Source of the DNA: Erpobdella octoculata
Taxonomy: Eukaryota; Annelida; Clitellata; Hirudinida; Erpobdellidae
DNA length: 64,000 nt
Reading direction: 5' to 3'
NCBI GenBank assembly: GCA_963978895.1
Contig: OZ022247.1
Coordinates: 9,969,456-10,033,455, forward strand
Of this stretch, positions 1 through 10,329 are shown piece by piece; position 1 is the stretch's first letter, and every line of letters begins with the position of its first letter. A program made the position numbers and the translations under genes. Under the pieces are notes generated by a model. That model made no database searches. It saw nothing but the letters and a program-made list of their open reading frames with translations, and was not told where the DNA came from.

Positions 1-126
1 CCAAATTTGCGCCTTATCCAATTTGCGTTATAGTGAATCACAAGACATATTGTGCTTTTTTGGGGATCCATCATCCAATCGGCGTTATAATCGACTGCGC
101 GCTTTATCCACAGGCGCAATATCAAG
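1..126. other. unassigned AT-rich sequence
   Basis: No reading frame or RNA motif is visible. It directly precedes a dispersed repeat and may be part of it. Confidence 0.3.
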
Positions 127-530
127 GGTCCAGTGTATATGGAAAAACTTGTGTTCTAAACTCGCACGAACTTAATTTTTCTTAAAAATAATTATAAACA
201 ATGCCAGCAAACAACGATAAATAGAAAACCCGAAAACAACTGAATGAAAATCACCTTATCATTTATAAATTGCTAGTTGCAGCCTGCAGGACATAATCAC
301 CTTGGGTTGGTCAAGCATATCTTACTTAAGTTACTTAGGTGTAGTAATGAGATATTAATTGCGCATTGCTGATGCCAACAGATTTCTTTATATTTTATAA
401 GTGTATCTATAGGTACTTGTTTGCGGCGGGCTGTTTGGTAATACGTTTAACTTTATTTATCCATTGAAAAAATTGAGCACTTAGGCTAGTGTGGTGATGC
501 ATCTCCAGCATCTCCAATGGTGGGAGTGGA
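127..530 (+). repeat. dispersed repeat, inverted partner at 53990-54365
   Basis: About 400 bp that reads almost the same as the reverse complement of 53990-54365. Shared blocks include TCAAGCATATCTTACTTA, TGAGATATTAAT, CCCGAAAACAACTGA and CGTTTAACTTTATTTAT. No coding potential is seen. It is probably part of a non-autonomous DNA transposon, because the partner copy ends in a G/C-run border (GGGATGCTGGGAATGCATCC) inside a hAT-like element. Confidence 0.75.
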
Positions 531-884
531 ACTTTTCAAACATTTATTATAAGTAAAACGTAAAATCAAACATGCAAAAATAAACCATAAATAAATACTT
601 TCAACTCTATAAAAATGATTACAAAACTGTATGATCAGGTCAAGTTGATATTGTTACCGTGATAGAAACATGCGCATGTAGATATATAATGCATGTTGTT
701 ATGAAGTTTAATTTGTACAACTATTTTATGCATTCTATTTTAATTATCTTACATTAATGTATTTATCTAACAATAAGAAGCCAACAACACTGTCTCACTC
801 ACTGACTATATGCCAATCAAATAAGTGAAGCCTGTCGGACAATAATTTGGGAATGGAGCTTTATTGGGGATGGAGTATTACTTT
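531..884. other. unassigned AT-rich sequence
   Basis: I see no gene, tRNA or repeat structure here. Confidence 0.3.
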
Positions 885-1154
885 ATATCTAAATAATTAC
901 TATTTCTCATTTTAATTCTATTTTAAATCAGAAAATAATTTCTACTTCCCATTCTAATTCTATTTAAATCGGAAAATAATTACTATTTCTCATTTTAATT
1001 TCATTTTTTTAAAGAAATAATTTCTACTTCTCATTCTAATTCCATTTTGAATTGAAAAATAATTTCTCCTTCTAATTCTAATTCCATTTTTTCACGTGAT
1101 TTCCATTCCTATTTCTAATTCCATTCCAAATTTAATTTCTATTTCTAATTCCCA
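885..1154. repeat. degenerate tandem array, ~60-bp units
   Basis: Four to five diverged units built around AAAATAATTTCTACTTCTCA and TTCTAATTCTATTTTAAAT. The array resumes after the mobile element at about 2476-2600 (AAAAAATAATTTCTATTTC), so the element was inserted into it. TTCCCA flanks both sides of the insertion and may be its target duplication. Confidence 0.6.
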
Positions 1155-1177
1155 TCTATATATATAAAAATGAATGT

Positions 1178-1499
1178 TTGTATGTATGTATGTATGTATG
1201 TATGTATGTATGTATGTACGTACGTATGTATGTATGTATGTATGTATGTATGTATGTATGTATGTATGTATGTATGTATGTATGTATGTATGTATGTATG
1301 TATGTATGTATGTATGTATGTATGTATGTATGTATGTATGTATGTATGTATGTATGTATGTATGTATGTATGTATGTATGTATGTATGTATGTATGTATG
1401 TATGTATGTATGTATGTATGTATGTATGTATGTATGTATGTATGTATGTATGTATGTATGTATGTATGTATGTATGTATGTATGTATGTATGTATGTAT
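1178..1499 (+). repeat. (TATG)n microsatellite
   Basis: About 80 units, broken once near 1217 by two CGTA variants. It forms the microsatellite part of copy A of the surrounding element. Confidence 0.95.
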
Positions 1500-1645
1500 A
1501 TATATATGTTATTCATCCATTGCTACACCATTCATCCGATCGTAATGAAATTTTCACACAACCTTGAGAGTCAAAGGGAATCAAATATAGAGATAAAAAA
1601 ATTTGAAATCCGACACAAAATAAGCGGAGCGAGTGAGCGAGCGGG

Positions 1646-1829
<184 letters not shown>

Positions 1830-2006
1830 GTGAATGTTTGTATGTATGTATGTATGTATGTATGTATGTATGTCCTTTATGCATTGCTACACCATTCATC
1901 CGATCGTAATGAAATTTTCACACAACCTTGAGAGTCAAGGGGAATCAAATATAGAGAAAAAAATTCGAAATCCGTCACAAAATGAGCGGAGCGGGTGAGC
2001 GAGCGG

Positions 2007-2042
<36 letters not shown>

Positions 2043-2044
2043 CA

Positions 2045-2412
2045 TAAATGAGCGAAAACGAGAACGGAAAGCCAACTGAGAGCGAAAGATTGAGCGGGAA
2101 AGGGAAAGCGACCGAGAACGGGAAAGCGACCGGGAACGGGAAAGCTACCGGGAGCGGAAAAGCGAACGAGATAAGGAAAGTGACCGGGAGCGGGAAAGCG
2201 ACCCGGAACGGGAAATGACCGGGAACGGGAAATGACCGGGAACGGGGAAAAAATCGGATGCGGGAAAGCGTCTGGGAAAACGGCCTGGAGCGAAAAACCG
2301 ACTGGGAACGAGAAAGCGACCGGGAGCGAGAAGCCGATCGAGAACGGGAGAGCAAGCAGGAACGGGAAAGCGACCGGGAGCGGGAAAACAAGCTGGGAAG
2401 GAAACGGGAGCT
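2045..2412 (+). repeat. purine-rich minisatellite, ~18-bp unit
   Basis: Roughly twenty units around CGGGAACGGGAAAGCGAC, nearly all purines plus C on this strand. Its translation is Arg/Ser/Glu-rich in every frame, which is an artefact. The same minisatellite occurs in other copies of the element and as CCGCTCCCGATCTCTATC units at 5400-5625. Confidence 0.85.
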
Positions 2413-2475
2413 AGAGAGACAAGCATTAGAGAAACCTTTAAAAACCCTGGGCAACGCCGGGTACCTCCGCTAGTT

Positions 2476-3428
2476 CCCAATAAAAAATAATTTCTATTTC
2501 AATTCCTAATTCAATTACCTTTAATGGAAATAACACTGGGTTCTCGTTCTAAAATTTTGGCTTGAGTTCGGTTCAATTCCCATCTCTAATAAAACGATAG
2601 TGTGAATTTTCATTGTGGATTAAATATTTATCCTCTCCACTAAATTAATCACCAAATTTTCGAAATAGCTTCTTTACTTTACTACAAATAAACTTCAGTG
2701 CTTCTGAAGCAGCAGATATTAGGTTCATGTCCCTTTCTGTCTCAGTGATGACATCAGAAATAGATTGAAGCAAATTTTTAATAACCCGAGTTGCAACCCA
2801 GAAACATGAATCCAACACATTTTTTCAAGTGCATTATCGCTGACATTTTAAATTAAAATAAATTTTATTAAATTATTTTTTTGTGAAAAATATCACTAAG
2901 TGAAAATTTTCACTGATGGAAACTTTCCGGACGAAAATTTCCTAAACGTTTCCGGAATTTGTCAACACTGCCTACCGGATAGATTTCAAGAGATTTAGAT
3001 TTACAGACAGGAAAGGAAAATTATTTTTAATTGGAAAATGTTAAAGAATGAAAAGGAATTTCTCAAATTTTGAATGGGCCTTAAAAATTGACCCCCGGTA
3101 ATGTTGCTTAACCAATAGCACGAATTCATTGAAATATATCAAAACCACCCTGTAACTATAAAAAAACATTTAAGGCAAGAAATAAAATACAAGTAACAGC
3201 TATAATTTAATTTTGATAATATTCAACTTGGCAGAATGTCGATTGACTTCTAAGCCACGAACTACTAGTGAATGTTGTTAACTCACTAAAGCACACTCCA
3301 GATCGACAAAAACCCCGACCCGACAACACTAAACAAGAAAATTAGATTAAATCGGTCGGTGTGAAATAGTCACGCACAAACCCGACGCGACATGCACGTT
3401 GAAGTCGTGTGTATTAAATTTTGAATTA
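2476..3428. other. unassigned AT-rich sequence
   Basis: The first ~120 bp are the tail of the degenerate array split by the upstream element. The rest shows no convincing ORF, RNA or repeat. Confidence 0.4.
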
Positions 3429-3600
3429 ATTTGTATGAAAAAACTAGCATGGTACCCGGCGTTGCCCATGGTTTTTAGAGGTTTTTCTGTCGTTTTTCTC
3501 TCACGCTCCCGTTTCCTTGCCCGCTTGCTCTCACGTTCCCAGTCGCTCTCCCGTTCCCGCTTGTTTCCCGTTCCCAGTCGCTTTCCGGATCTATGTTCTA
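3429..3600 (-). mobile_element. end fragment of the minisatellite element
   Basis: AACTAGCATGGTACCCGG, then CGTTGCCCATGGTTTTTAGA, then C/T-rich minisatellite units, is the reverse complement of the 3' end seen at 2300-2475. It is truncated near 3600. Confidence 0.75.
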
Positions 3601-3706
3601 AAATACAAATTTAAATTATTAAGGATTGATAAAGAAATCTGTTTTAAGCATGGCTCTAACAAAGCTTTGCAAAAATATTGCGAAAAATATTACGGGAAAA
3701 TTTAAT

Positions 3707-3802
3707 CGCCCGATATGGGACTCGAACCCATGACCCTCAGATTACTACTTGAGGAAATCAGCTCTTAAAAGTCTGATGCTCTACCGACTGAGCTAACCGG
3801 GC
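3707..3802 (-). tRNA. tRNA-Lys-TTT: tRNA-Lys(UUU) with 23-nt intron
   Basis: Read on the minus strand this folds as a full cloverleaf. Acceptor GCCCGGT pairs with ATCGGGC, the D arm is GCTC/GAGC, the anticodon stem is TCAGA/TCTGA with loop CTTTTAA, and the B box is GGTTCGAGTCC. Discriminator is G. A 23-nt intron (starts AGAGCTGATTTCC) lies between loop positions 37 and 38. Without it the tRNA is 73 nt. A second copy at 30208-30303 keeps the intron, with two changes, in the same place. Likely functional. Confidence 0.92.
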
Positions 3803-3845
3803 TCACAAACAAATTATGAGTTATTAGAAACAAAGGAATGTATTT

Positions 3846-4250
3846 TTTACACACTTTTACTTAATTTTACTTCTCTGTCTGTCTGTCTGTCGTCAAATTT
3901 TGCAATCGATTTCAAACTAACTTCCCGATGAGCTAGAGACTTAAAAATTTAAACATACCTCAGAACTGATTAACGATGCATTTTATCAAATTTTCGAATC
4001 GATTGGACAAAATTTAATTAAATCATTATTTGTGATGTTTTCGTTTAAATTATTTAATTAAATATTATTTTTTATATTTTCGTCGAACTATTTATTGTCT
4101 ATGCTAATATGATCGTTGTTTATGTAACATATATAATTTTCGGATCGATTGGACAACATCAACGTCCAAAGGATGTCAAATGATCACTTGAGTAGTGTAA
4201 AAATACAGACAGACAGAGAGAGAAAGAAACAGAGTTGAATTAAACCACCG
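3846..4250. repeat. dispersed repeat with (CTGT)n tract
   Basis: TTTTACTTAATTTTACTTCT followed by (CTGT)4 and CGTCAAATTTTGCAATCGAT. The start recurs reverse-complemented at 24285-24345. A GACAGACAGAGAGAG tract lies at 4206. It is probably a non-autonomous element whose borders I cannot fix. Confidence 0.5.
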
Positions 4251-4599
4251 TTTTCTACAAACTTTTATTTAGGTTACAATCTCTGTTTGTGTGTGTGGCT
4301 TTCTCTGTACGCAAATCTTGCAAGTAAAATTTAACCTGCTTTTTGACTAACTAGAAAGCTGAAACTTTCAGCATAGCTTTATATTGAATGACAATACATG
4401 ATTTAATTTGAAAAAAAACTGAATTTGAACATCTTTCGTATTTCTAAATCGAGTGTAATTGAAATTAAAGTTTATGTTAAAAAACTCGTTTTTTCTTTAC
4501 TTGTTAATGTTGTAAAATGTAACTAATAAAGTAAATAAAGTGTTTAACATTCAAAAATTATAAATTTAAGTGTTTTGAAAAGCACAACTTTATTCCAAA
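4251..4599. other. unassigned AT-rich sequence
   Basis: Nothing recognisable apart from A+T-rich runs. Confidence 0.3.
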
Positions 4600-4925
4600 T
4601 TACTGTAGTTAAGCTGGCAGACTCGCTTAGTATGGGATTAGGTAGAGTGAATGTATGGGTGAAGCTAGCAGACTCGGAAACAAAATTCACTTTAATAAAA
4701 AAAAAACATCGGTAATAAAAGATACAGGCCAATAAGTTATAATATGCACTCAAATTCAATACACCCACAGAAATTCCGAAGAAATCGAGTTGGTTCTAAA
4801 CGTAAACACTAGATACACGTAAAGCGCTATATCTCAGTAACTATCCACTATTAAGCAATCATTTAAAGTGTCACACAATCATCTAGTGGTCTTTTAATGA
4901 ACATCCAAAAATCTTTACTCCACAC
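4600..4925 (+). repeat. dispersed repeat (~190-bp family)
   Basis: The motifs TTAAGCTGGCAGACTCGC (4613) and CGCTATATCTCAGTAACTAT (4826) recur: the second at 6980, both in reverse orientation at 13620-13735. The copy is cut at 4925 by the hAT insertion and resumes at 6886 (CTAAGTTTAATG). The uninterrupted arrangement is visible at 7060-7095. Confidence 0.8.
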
Positions 4926-5306
4926 CAGTGATATTTCAGTTACAACTTTTCAGTTACAGTTACAGTTACAGTTAAAGTTACAACATTTTTCAGTTTCAGT
5001 TAAAGTTATTTTTCCACAAACATTTTTCAGTTACTATTACACTTATTTATTTTTAAGTTAAAGTTACAGTTAACTGTAGATTCTATACACAGCCAAAAAA
5101 ATTTTTTTTTATTTATTTATTTACAAAATGGTAAAACTTCGAGTTCATTTTTAAAAAAACACGAGTTTCTAGATTCTTGGAGAGCCTGTTTCCTTTTCCT
5201 GCAGTCATATCACTGCAAACCGAGAAGTTGCGCTCCACATATGCTTCTGAAGCAGGTGCAGAGATAAGGTATTTAGCGAAGGCCGCTATTAGAGGATATA
5301 CTGTCT

Positions 5307-5985
5307 TAGGGATGTCGAAAATGAAAAAAATATCGATATTTAAAAAAATATCAATATCGACGTCGATATATCGAGTAAAAATATCGATACATTGATATAT
5401 CTCTTTCCCGCTCCGCTCCCGGTCGCTTTCCCGCTTCCAGTTGCTATCCCGCTCCCGATCTCTATCCCGCTCCCGATCTCTATCCCGCTGCCGATCTCTA
5501 TCCCGCTGCCGATCTCTATCCCGCTCCCGATCTCTATCCCGCTCCCGATCTCTATCCCGCTCCCGCTTGCTCTCCCTTTCCCGGTCGCTTTCTCTTTCCT
5601 GCTTGCTCTTTCGCTCAATTTTTTATTAGGCAATATTTACAAAAATATTAAAAACTAAAAAGCTGTCTTTTAACTAATATTTTTAAACTTATTTATTGTA
5701 TCATCATGTAAACCAGTATTGCCACTAGTTTTATAGCTGTTACCACACAGATTGCAAGTAACATTATCTTTACTGGTTTTTTTACGGGGCGGGTCGCTAG
5801 TTAGTTACATAGATAAATAAAAAATTAATCGTTTTTCATAAAATTTTCAATATTGGAAATTTTGTATCGATATATCGGATCAAAATATATCGGCTAAAAA
5901 TATCGATATATTTGAATAAAAATATCGATATATTTGAATAAAAATATCGATACATCGATATATCGATATTTTTTCGACATCCCTA
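5307..5985. mobile_element. nested 679-bp hAT-like element
   Basis: The ends are TAGGGATGTCGAAAA and TTTTTTCGACATCCCTA. TACTGTCT is repeated at 5299-5306 and 5986-5993. Both ends carry many ATATCGATA subterminal motifs. It has no coding region; the interior is filled largely by a minisatellite. It interrupts the transposase frame of the surrounding hAT, so it is the younger insertion. Confidence 0.92.
5400..5625 (-). repeat. 18-bp minisatellite inside nested hAT
   Basis: Units of CCGCTCCCGATCTCTATC, with a CCGCTGCCG variant, flanked by related CCCGGTCGCTTTCCCGCTT sequence. It is the pyrimidine strand of the minisatellite seen at 2045-2412, so a fragment of that element probably inserted here, giving a third nesting level. 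The unit length is a multiple of three, so several frames stay open, but it does not look coding. Confidence 0.85.
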
Positions 5986-6472
5986 TACTGTCTCTGAGGC
6001 TGTCCAGAAACTTAATCCAGTTTGATTAGCAGCTAATCTTTTTGAAGCCCCAAGATAAGCATTAAGTTTTTCCTCAACAGAACTTCCGTGCCTATATTGC
6101 TTGCTCGGAGAACTGGAAGCTTCAGTTTCTTGGGCAAGCCTCTAAATCTTTTTAAAGGAGGTTGGCAGAATTCATCAGAAGACGATTGCAACAGCACTAT
6201 CAACTATCAATAATAACAAAAGGCCGCGAATAACTCAACAGCGCCATATATACTATTTCTTAGGTAACACCAAAGAACTCGATTTTTATCTTTAGATAAA
6301 AAAATAAATCTAATTATTAATTTATTTAGAAAAAAATTACATTAAAAATATTTTTCAGTTATTAATTATTTTTGTATTATTTAACTGAATTTATTATTTA
6401 GTTACTATTACAGTTAGAGTTATTCGCCGTATTTCAGTTACTATTACTATTACACTTAACTGACCATTATTA

Positions 6473-6793
6473 CCAATGCTTTTATTAACTCGTCGTCTCT
6501 GTTTGTTTCTCTGTCTGTCTGTTTGTTTCTCTGTCTGTTTCAAATCTTGCAATCAATTTTTGAGTCACTTCCTGATAATAGATTTTTTTCAAATTTTGCA
6601 TACATGCTCAAAATAGAAGACAATGCAATATTCAATTATTAGTTTTACAATAAGTCAATTAATTTAGTTAATTTTAATTAATTTCGATATTTCGATATAA
6701 TTAAGATATTTCGACTTTAATATAAAATAAAAGAGTAATATAAAAAACAATTGATTGCAAAATTTGTGTTTTAATTACATATAAAAGCATTGG
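6473..6793. mobile_element. 321-bp MITE, CCAATGCTTTTAT family
   Basis: CCAATGCTTTTAT at the left end is matched by ATAAAAGCATTGG at the right end. A (CTGT)n tract lies just inside the left end. Copies occur at 51921-52235 and 52461-52691 in the opposite orientation, sharing AAATCTTGCAATCAATTTTT and CAATGCAATATTCAATTATT. It has no coding capacity and lies inside the hAT element. Confidence 0.85.
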
Positions 6794-6885
6794 GTTTTAA
6801 AAATTCGTTTTTAATTTACTTGTTTTTCTATTATTTTCCGATATCAGTTAGTGTTACAGTTAACTTGAATATCACTGCTCCACAC

Positions 6886-7152
6886 CTAAGTTTAATGTTT
6901 AATAAGTCGTCAGGAAAAGACGCGAATTGTACTGATATGTTATATAGTATAATTGAGAAAAATACTCCTTACGTCAACCGCTATATCTCAGTAACTATCC
7001 ACTATTAAGCAATCATTTAAAGTGTCACACAATCATCTAGTGGTCTTTTAATGAACATTCAAAAATCTTTACTCCACCCCTAAGTTTAATATTTAATAAG
7101 TCGTCAGGAAAAAACGCGAATTTCCTTGATATTTTATATAGTAGAATTGAGA
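6886..7152 (+). repeat. tandem duplication in ~190-bp dispersed repeat
   Basis: CTAAGTTTAATGTTTAATAA and AAGTCGTCAGGAAAA at 6886 recur at 7080, about 192 bp later. Between them is a copy of the block seen at 4826-4925 (CGCTATATCTCAGTAACTAT). The second copy shows the junction ACTCCACCCCTAAG that the hAT insertion destroyed in the first. Confidence 0.85.
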
Positions 7153-8895
7153 AATCTATATATATAAAACTAGCAGTGCCCGTAGCGGCTTCGCTCGCAT
7201 GAAATTAGAGAATTTGAACCGTGCATACATAGTAGAGTACTGCACGGATCAATTTTTTAGGTCTCGGCTCGGCCCGTCGACAACTTGGCCCAGCCCGTTT
7301 CAAAAACCGAAATTCCTGGCCCGGCACGACCCGTCTAATATGGGCCCGGCCCGTTTTTACAGGCCTAGAAGTTCTATATACTTGATGAAAAACTTCGGCC
7401 CGTCCCACCTTGACTTCAGGTTTAGACCGGCTCGTCTGAACACCCTAAAATCACTAAAATGTCTATATACTTGGTTAAAAATCTCGACCCGTCCCACCTT
7501 GATTTAAGGTCTGGGCAGGGCCGTATGAAGACCCTAAAATAACGGCTTGTCCCGTCCGTCTGGTGATAAACTGAACTCATCTACTTTAAACCGGCACAAA
7601 ACCTCAAAATACTAATTTTCACATCTGTAGCACTTACAGTTTTTGCGTAGCAGATATTTTAAAATCAAACAACCCTTTTTCCAAATTTAAAAAAAATGGT
7701 AAAACATGTATATCTTTATTTTTAGAATAGAAACTAAATACTAATTTTTACATCTGTGGTATTTACAGTTTTTGAGTAGCAGTTACTTTAAAAAACAAAT
7801 AACTCATATTTCCACCCCACATTTGAAATCCTGGATACCAAATTCTCAAAAAATGCTAAAACACGTATTTCTTTATTTTTGGAGTAGAAACTAAATACTA
7901 ATTTTTACTTCTATAGCATTAACAGTTTTTGAGTAGCAACTACTTTAAAAACCAAATAACCCAAAAAATGATGAAACACGTATATCTTTTTTTTTTTGAG
8001 TAGATACTAAGTATTAATTTTTACATCTGTGGCAATTACAGTTCTTGAGTAGCAGTTACTTTAAAAACCAAATAACCCTCTTTTTCACCCCACATTTGAA
8101 GTCCTGGAAACCAAATTTTCAAAAAATTGTGAAACCCGTATATCATTATTTTTAGAGTAGAAACTAAATACTAATTTTTACTTTTGTAGCATTAACAGTT
8201 TTTGAGTAGAAGCTACTTTAAAAACCAAATAACCCAATTTTCTAACCCACATTTGAGGTCCGGGAAACCAAATTTGTAAAAAATGGTGAAACACGTATAT
8301 CTTTATTTTTAGAAAAGAAACTAAATAATAATTTTTACATCTGTGGTATTTACTGTTTTTGAGTAGCAGTTACTATAAAAGACAATTAGCCCTATTTTCC
8401 ACCCCACATTTGAAGTCCTGGAAACCAAATTTTTAAAAAATGCTAAAACACGTATTTCATTATTTTTGGAGTTGAAACTAAATACTAATTTTTACTCCTG
8501 TAGCATTAACAGTTTTTGAGTAGAAGCTACTTTAAAAACCAAATAACCCAATTTTCCAACCCACATTTGAGGTCCGGGAAACCGAATTTTCAAAAAATGG
8601 TGAAACACGTATCTTTTTATTTTTCAAAAAGAATCTATATACCAAATTTCAAAATCTCCTCATTTTTGGTTTTCGAGATATACATTGTTTTAGAAAAAAG
8701 TTTGTTTTCTAGTTTTTTCTCCTCAGGAGCAAAATTTTCAAAAATCCTTTCTTAGCGGATGTTTTCGCTCTAAATGTAATATAAGTTCCAAATTTCACGT
8801 TTCTAGGATGAGGCGTTTGAGCTCGGCGTTGATTATCAGTCAGTCAGTCAGTCAGTCAGTCAGTCAGTCAGGACATGTTCTTTTATATATATAGA
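7153..8895 (+). mobile_element. 1.74-kb element with TIRs, internal tandem repeats and (CAGT)n
   Basis: It begins TCTATATATATAAAAC and ends TTTTATATATATAGA, 15-bp inverted ends. After a GC-rich head (AGCAGTGCCCGTAGCGGCTT) come about six units of ~155 bp at 7733-8640, alternating between two subtypes (ACATCTGTGG and ACTTCTGTAGCATTAACAG). Near the right end is (CAGT)8 at 8836-8870. No ORF of note. The shared AACTAGC head links it to the composite element at 1155, though the bodies differ. It is a non-autonomous element of uncertain superfamily. Confidence 0.75.
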
Positions 8896-9832
8896 TGAAT
8901 GTTTCTATGTATGTATGTATGTATGTATGTATGTATGTATGTATGTATGTATGTATGTATGTATGTATGTATGTATGTATGTATGTATGTATGTATGTAT
9001 GTATGTATGTATGTATGTATGTATGTATGTATGTATGTATGTATGTATGTATGTATGTATGTATGTATGTATGTATGTATGTATGTATGTATGTATGTAT
9101 GTATGTATGTATGTATGTATGTATGTATGTATGTATGTATGTATGTATGTATGTATGTATGTATGTATGTATGTATGTATGTATGTATGTATGTATGTAT
9201 GTATGTATGTATGTATGTATGTATGTATGTATGTATGTATGTATGTATGTATGTATGTATGTATGTATGTATGTATGTATGTATGTATGTATGTATGTAT
9301 GTATGTATGTATGTATGTATGTATGTATGTATGTATGTATGTATGTATGTATGTATGTATGTATGTATGTATGTATGTATGTATGTATGTATGTATGTAT
9401 GTATGTATGTATGTATGTATGTATGTATGTATGTATGTATGTATGTATGTATGTATGTATGTATGTATGTATGTATGTATGTATGTATGTATGTATGTAT
9501 GTATGTATGTATGTATGTATGTATGTATGTATGTATGTATGTATGTATGTATGTATGTATGTATGTATGTATGTATGTATGTATGTATGTATGTATGTAT
9601 GTATGTATGTATGTATGTATGTATGTATGTATGTATGTATGTATGTATGTATGTATGTATGTATGTATGTATGTATGTATGTATGTATGTATGTATGTAT
9701 GTATGTATGTATGTATGTATGTATGTATGTATGTATGTATGTATGTATGTATGTATGTATGTATGTATGTATGTATGTATGTATGTATGTATGTATGTAT
9801 GTATGTATGTTTTTTTTTTTTTTTTTTTTTTT
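8896..9832 (+). repeat. ~905-bp perfect (ATGT)n followed by T22
   Basis: From about 8906 to 9810 there are roughly 226 uninterrupted units, then 22 T residues. All three plus frames are open, which is a repeat artefact. It starts TGAATGTTTCTATG, like the heads of the composite element, so it is an expanded microsatellite of that family. Confidence 0.97.
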
Positions 9833-9979
9833 TATAATAGTTTATAGTCCTTTACACCAAGTGTTTTAAGACTGAAACGGCTGTGTCAGAAGCACCTAAG
9901 TACTACCAGTCGTGGATCATAATTTGATCCTTTTAACTTTTCCCTCCTTTTTCCAGGCTTGGGACTGGCTTGCAAAAGC
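9833..9979. repeat. fragment of a dispersed repeat
   Basis: TATAATAGTTTATAGTCCTT and TTACACCA recur nearly unchanged at 49099-49130. The rest (CAGGCTTGGGACTGGCTTGC) is unassigned. Confidence 0.5.
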
Positions 9980-10325
9980 AAGGCGGAGTTGATGATGTAT
10001 GTATGTATGTATGTATGTATATATATATATGTTATTCATGCATTGCTACACCATTCATCCGGTCGTAATGAAATTTTCACACAACCTCAAGGGGAATCCA
10101 ATATATAAAAAAATGTGAAATCCGACACAAAATGAGCGGAGCGGAGCGGGTGAGCAAGCAGGAACTATATATATATATATATCATTATCAACCTACGCGG
10201 AAAAGCGACCGGGAACGCGACGGGAACGGGATGGGAAAGCGGAGAAGGAAACGGGAGCGAGAGAGACAAACATTAGAAAAACCTCTAAAATCCCCGGGCA
10301 ACGCGGGTGCCCCCGCCAGTATATA
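9980..10325 (+). mobile_element. compact copy of the composite minisatellite element
   Basis: (TATG)n, the core CACCATTCATCCGGTCGTAA, GAAATTTTCACACAACCT, AATGAGCGGAGCGGAGCGGG, a short (TA)n, a few minisatellite units and the end CCCCGGGCAACGCGGGTGCC. It abuts the 5' end of the MULE-like sequence at about 10330. Confidence 0.8.
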
Positions 10326-10329
10326 TATA

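Larger units (their letters stand above)
5110..6170 (-). pseudogene. hAT transposase C-terminus, split by nested insertion
   Basis: Reading the minus strand from about 6170, the frame gives SSVEEKLNAYLGASKRLA and QTGLSFWTASE. It is then broken by the element at 5307-5985 and resumes with FAKYLISAPASEAYVERNFS and NRLSKNLETRVFLKMN. The proline-alanine-serine box followed by ER-FS and the NRL-L-VFLK-N run is typical of the hAT dimerisation domain. The catalytic core is absent. Confidence 0.8.
4926..6877 (-). mobile_element. hAT transposon with 8-bp target duplication
   Basis: The ends are CAGTGATATTTCAGTTAC on the left and GTTAACTTGAATATCACTG on the right, with degenerate AGTTAC repeats next to the left end and again near 6345-6470. 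CTCCACAC is duplicated at 4918-4925 and 6878-6885. The minus strand codes a hAT C-terminal dimerisation region (pieces 5110-5300 and 5994-6170). A second hAT (5307-5985) and a 320-bp MITE (6473-6793) have inserted into it. It cannot be autonomous now. Confidence 0.9.

Noticed and set aside
5340..5658. Arg/Ser-rich or Pro/Leu-rich proteins such as SRSRSLSRSRS
   Set aside because: The source is an 18-bp minisatellite inside a nested transposon; the same text recurs in other element copies in different frames.
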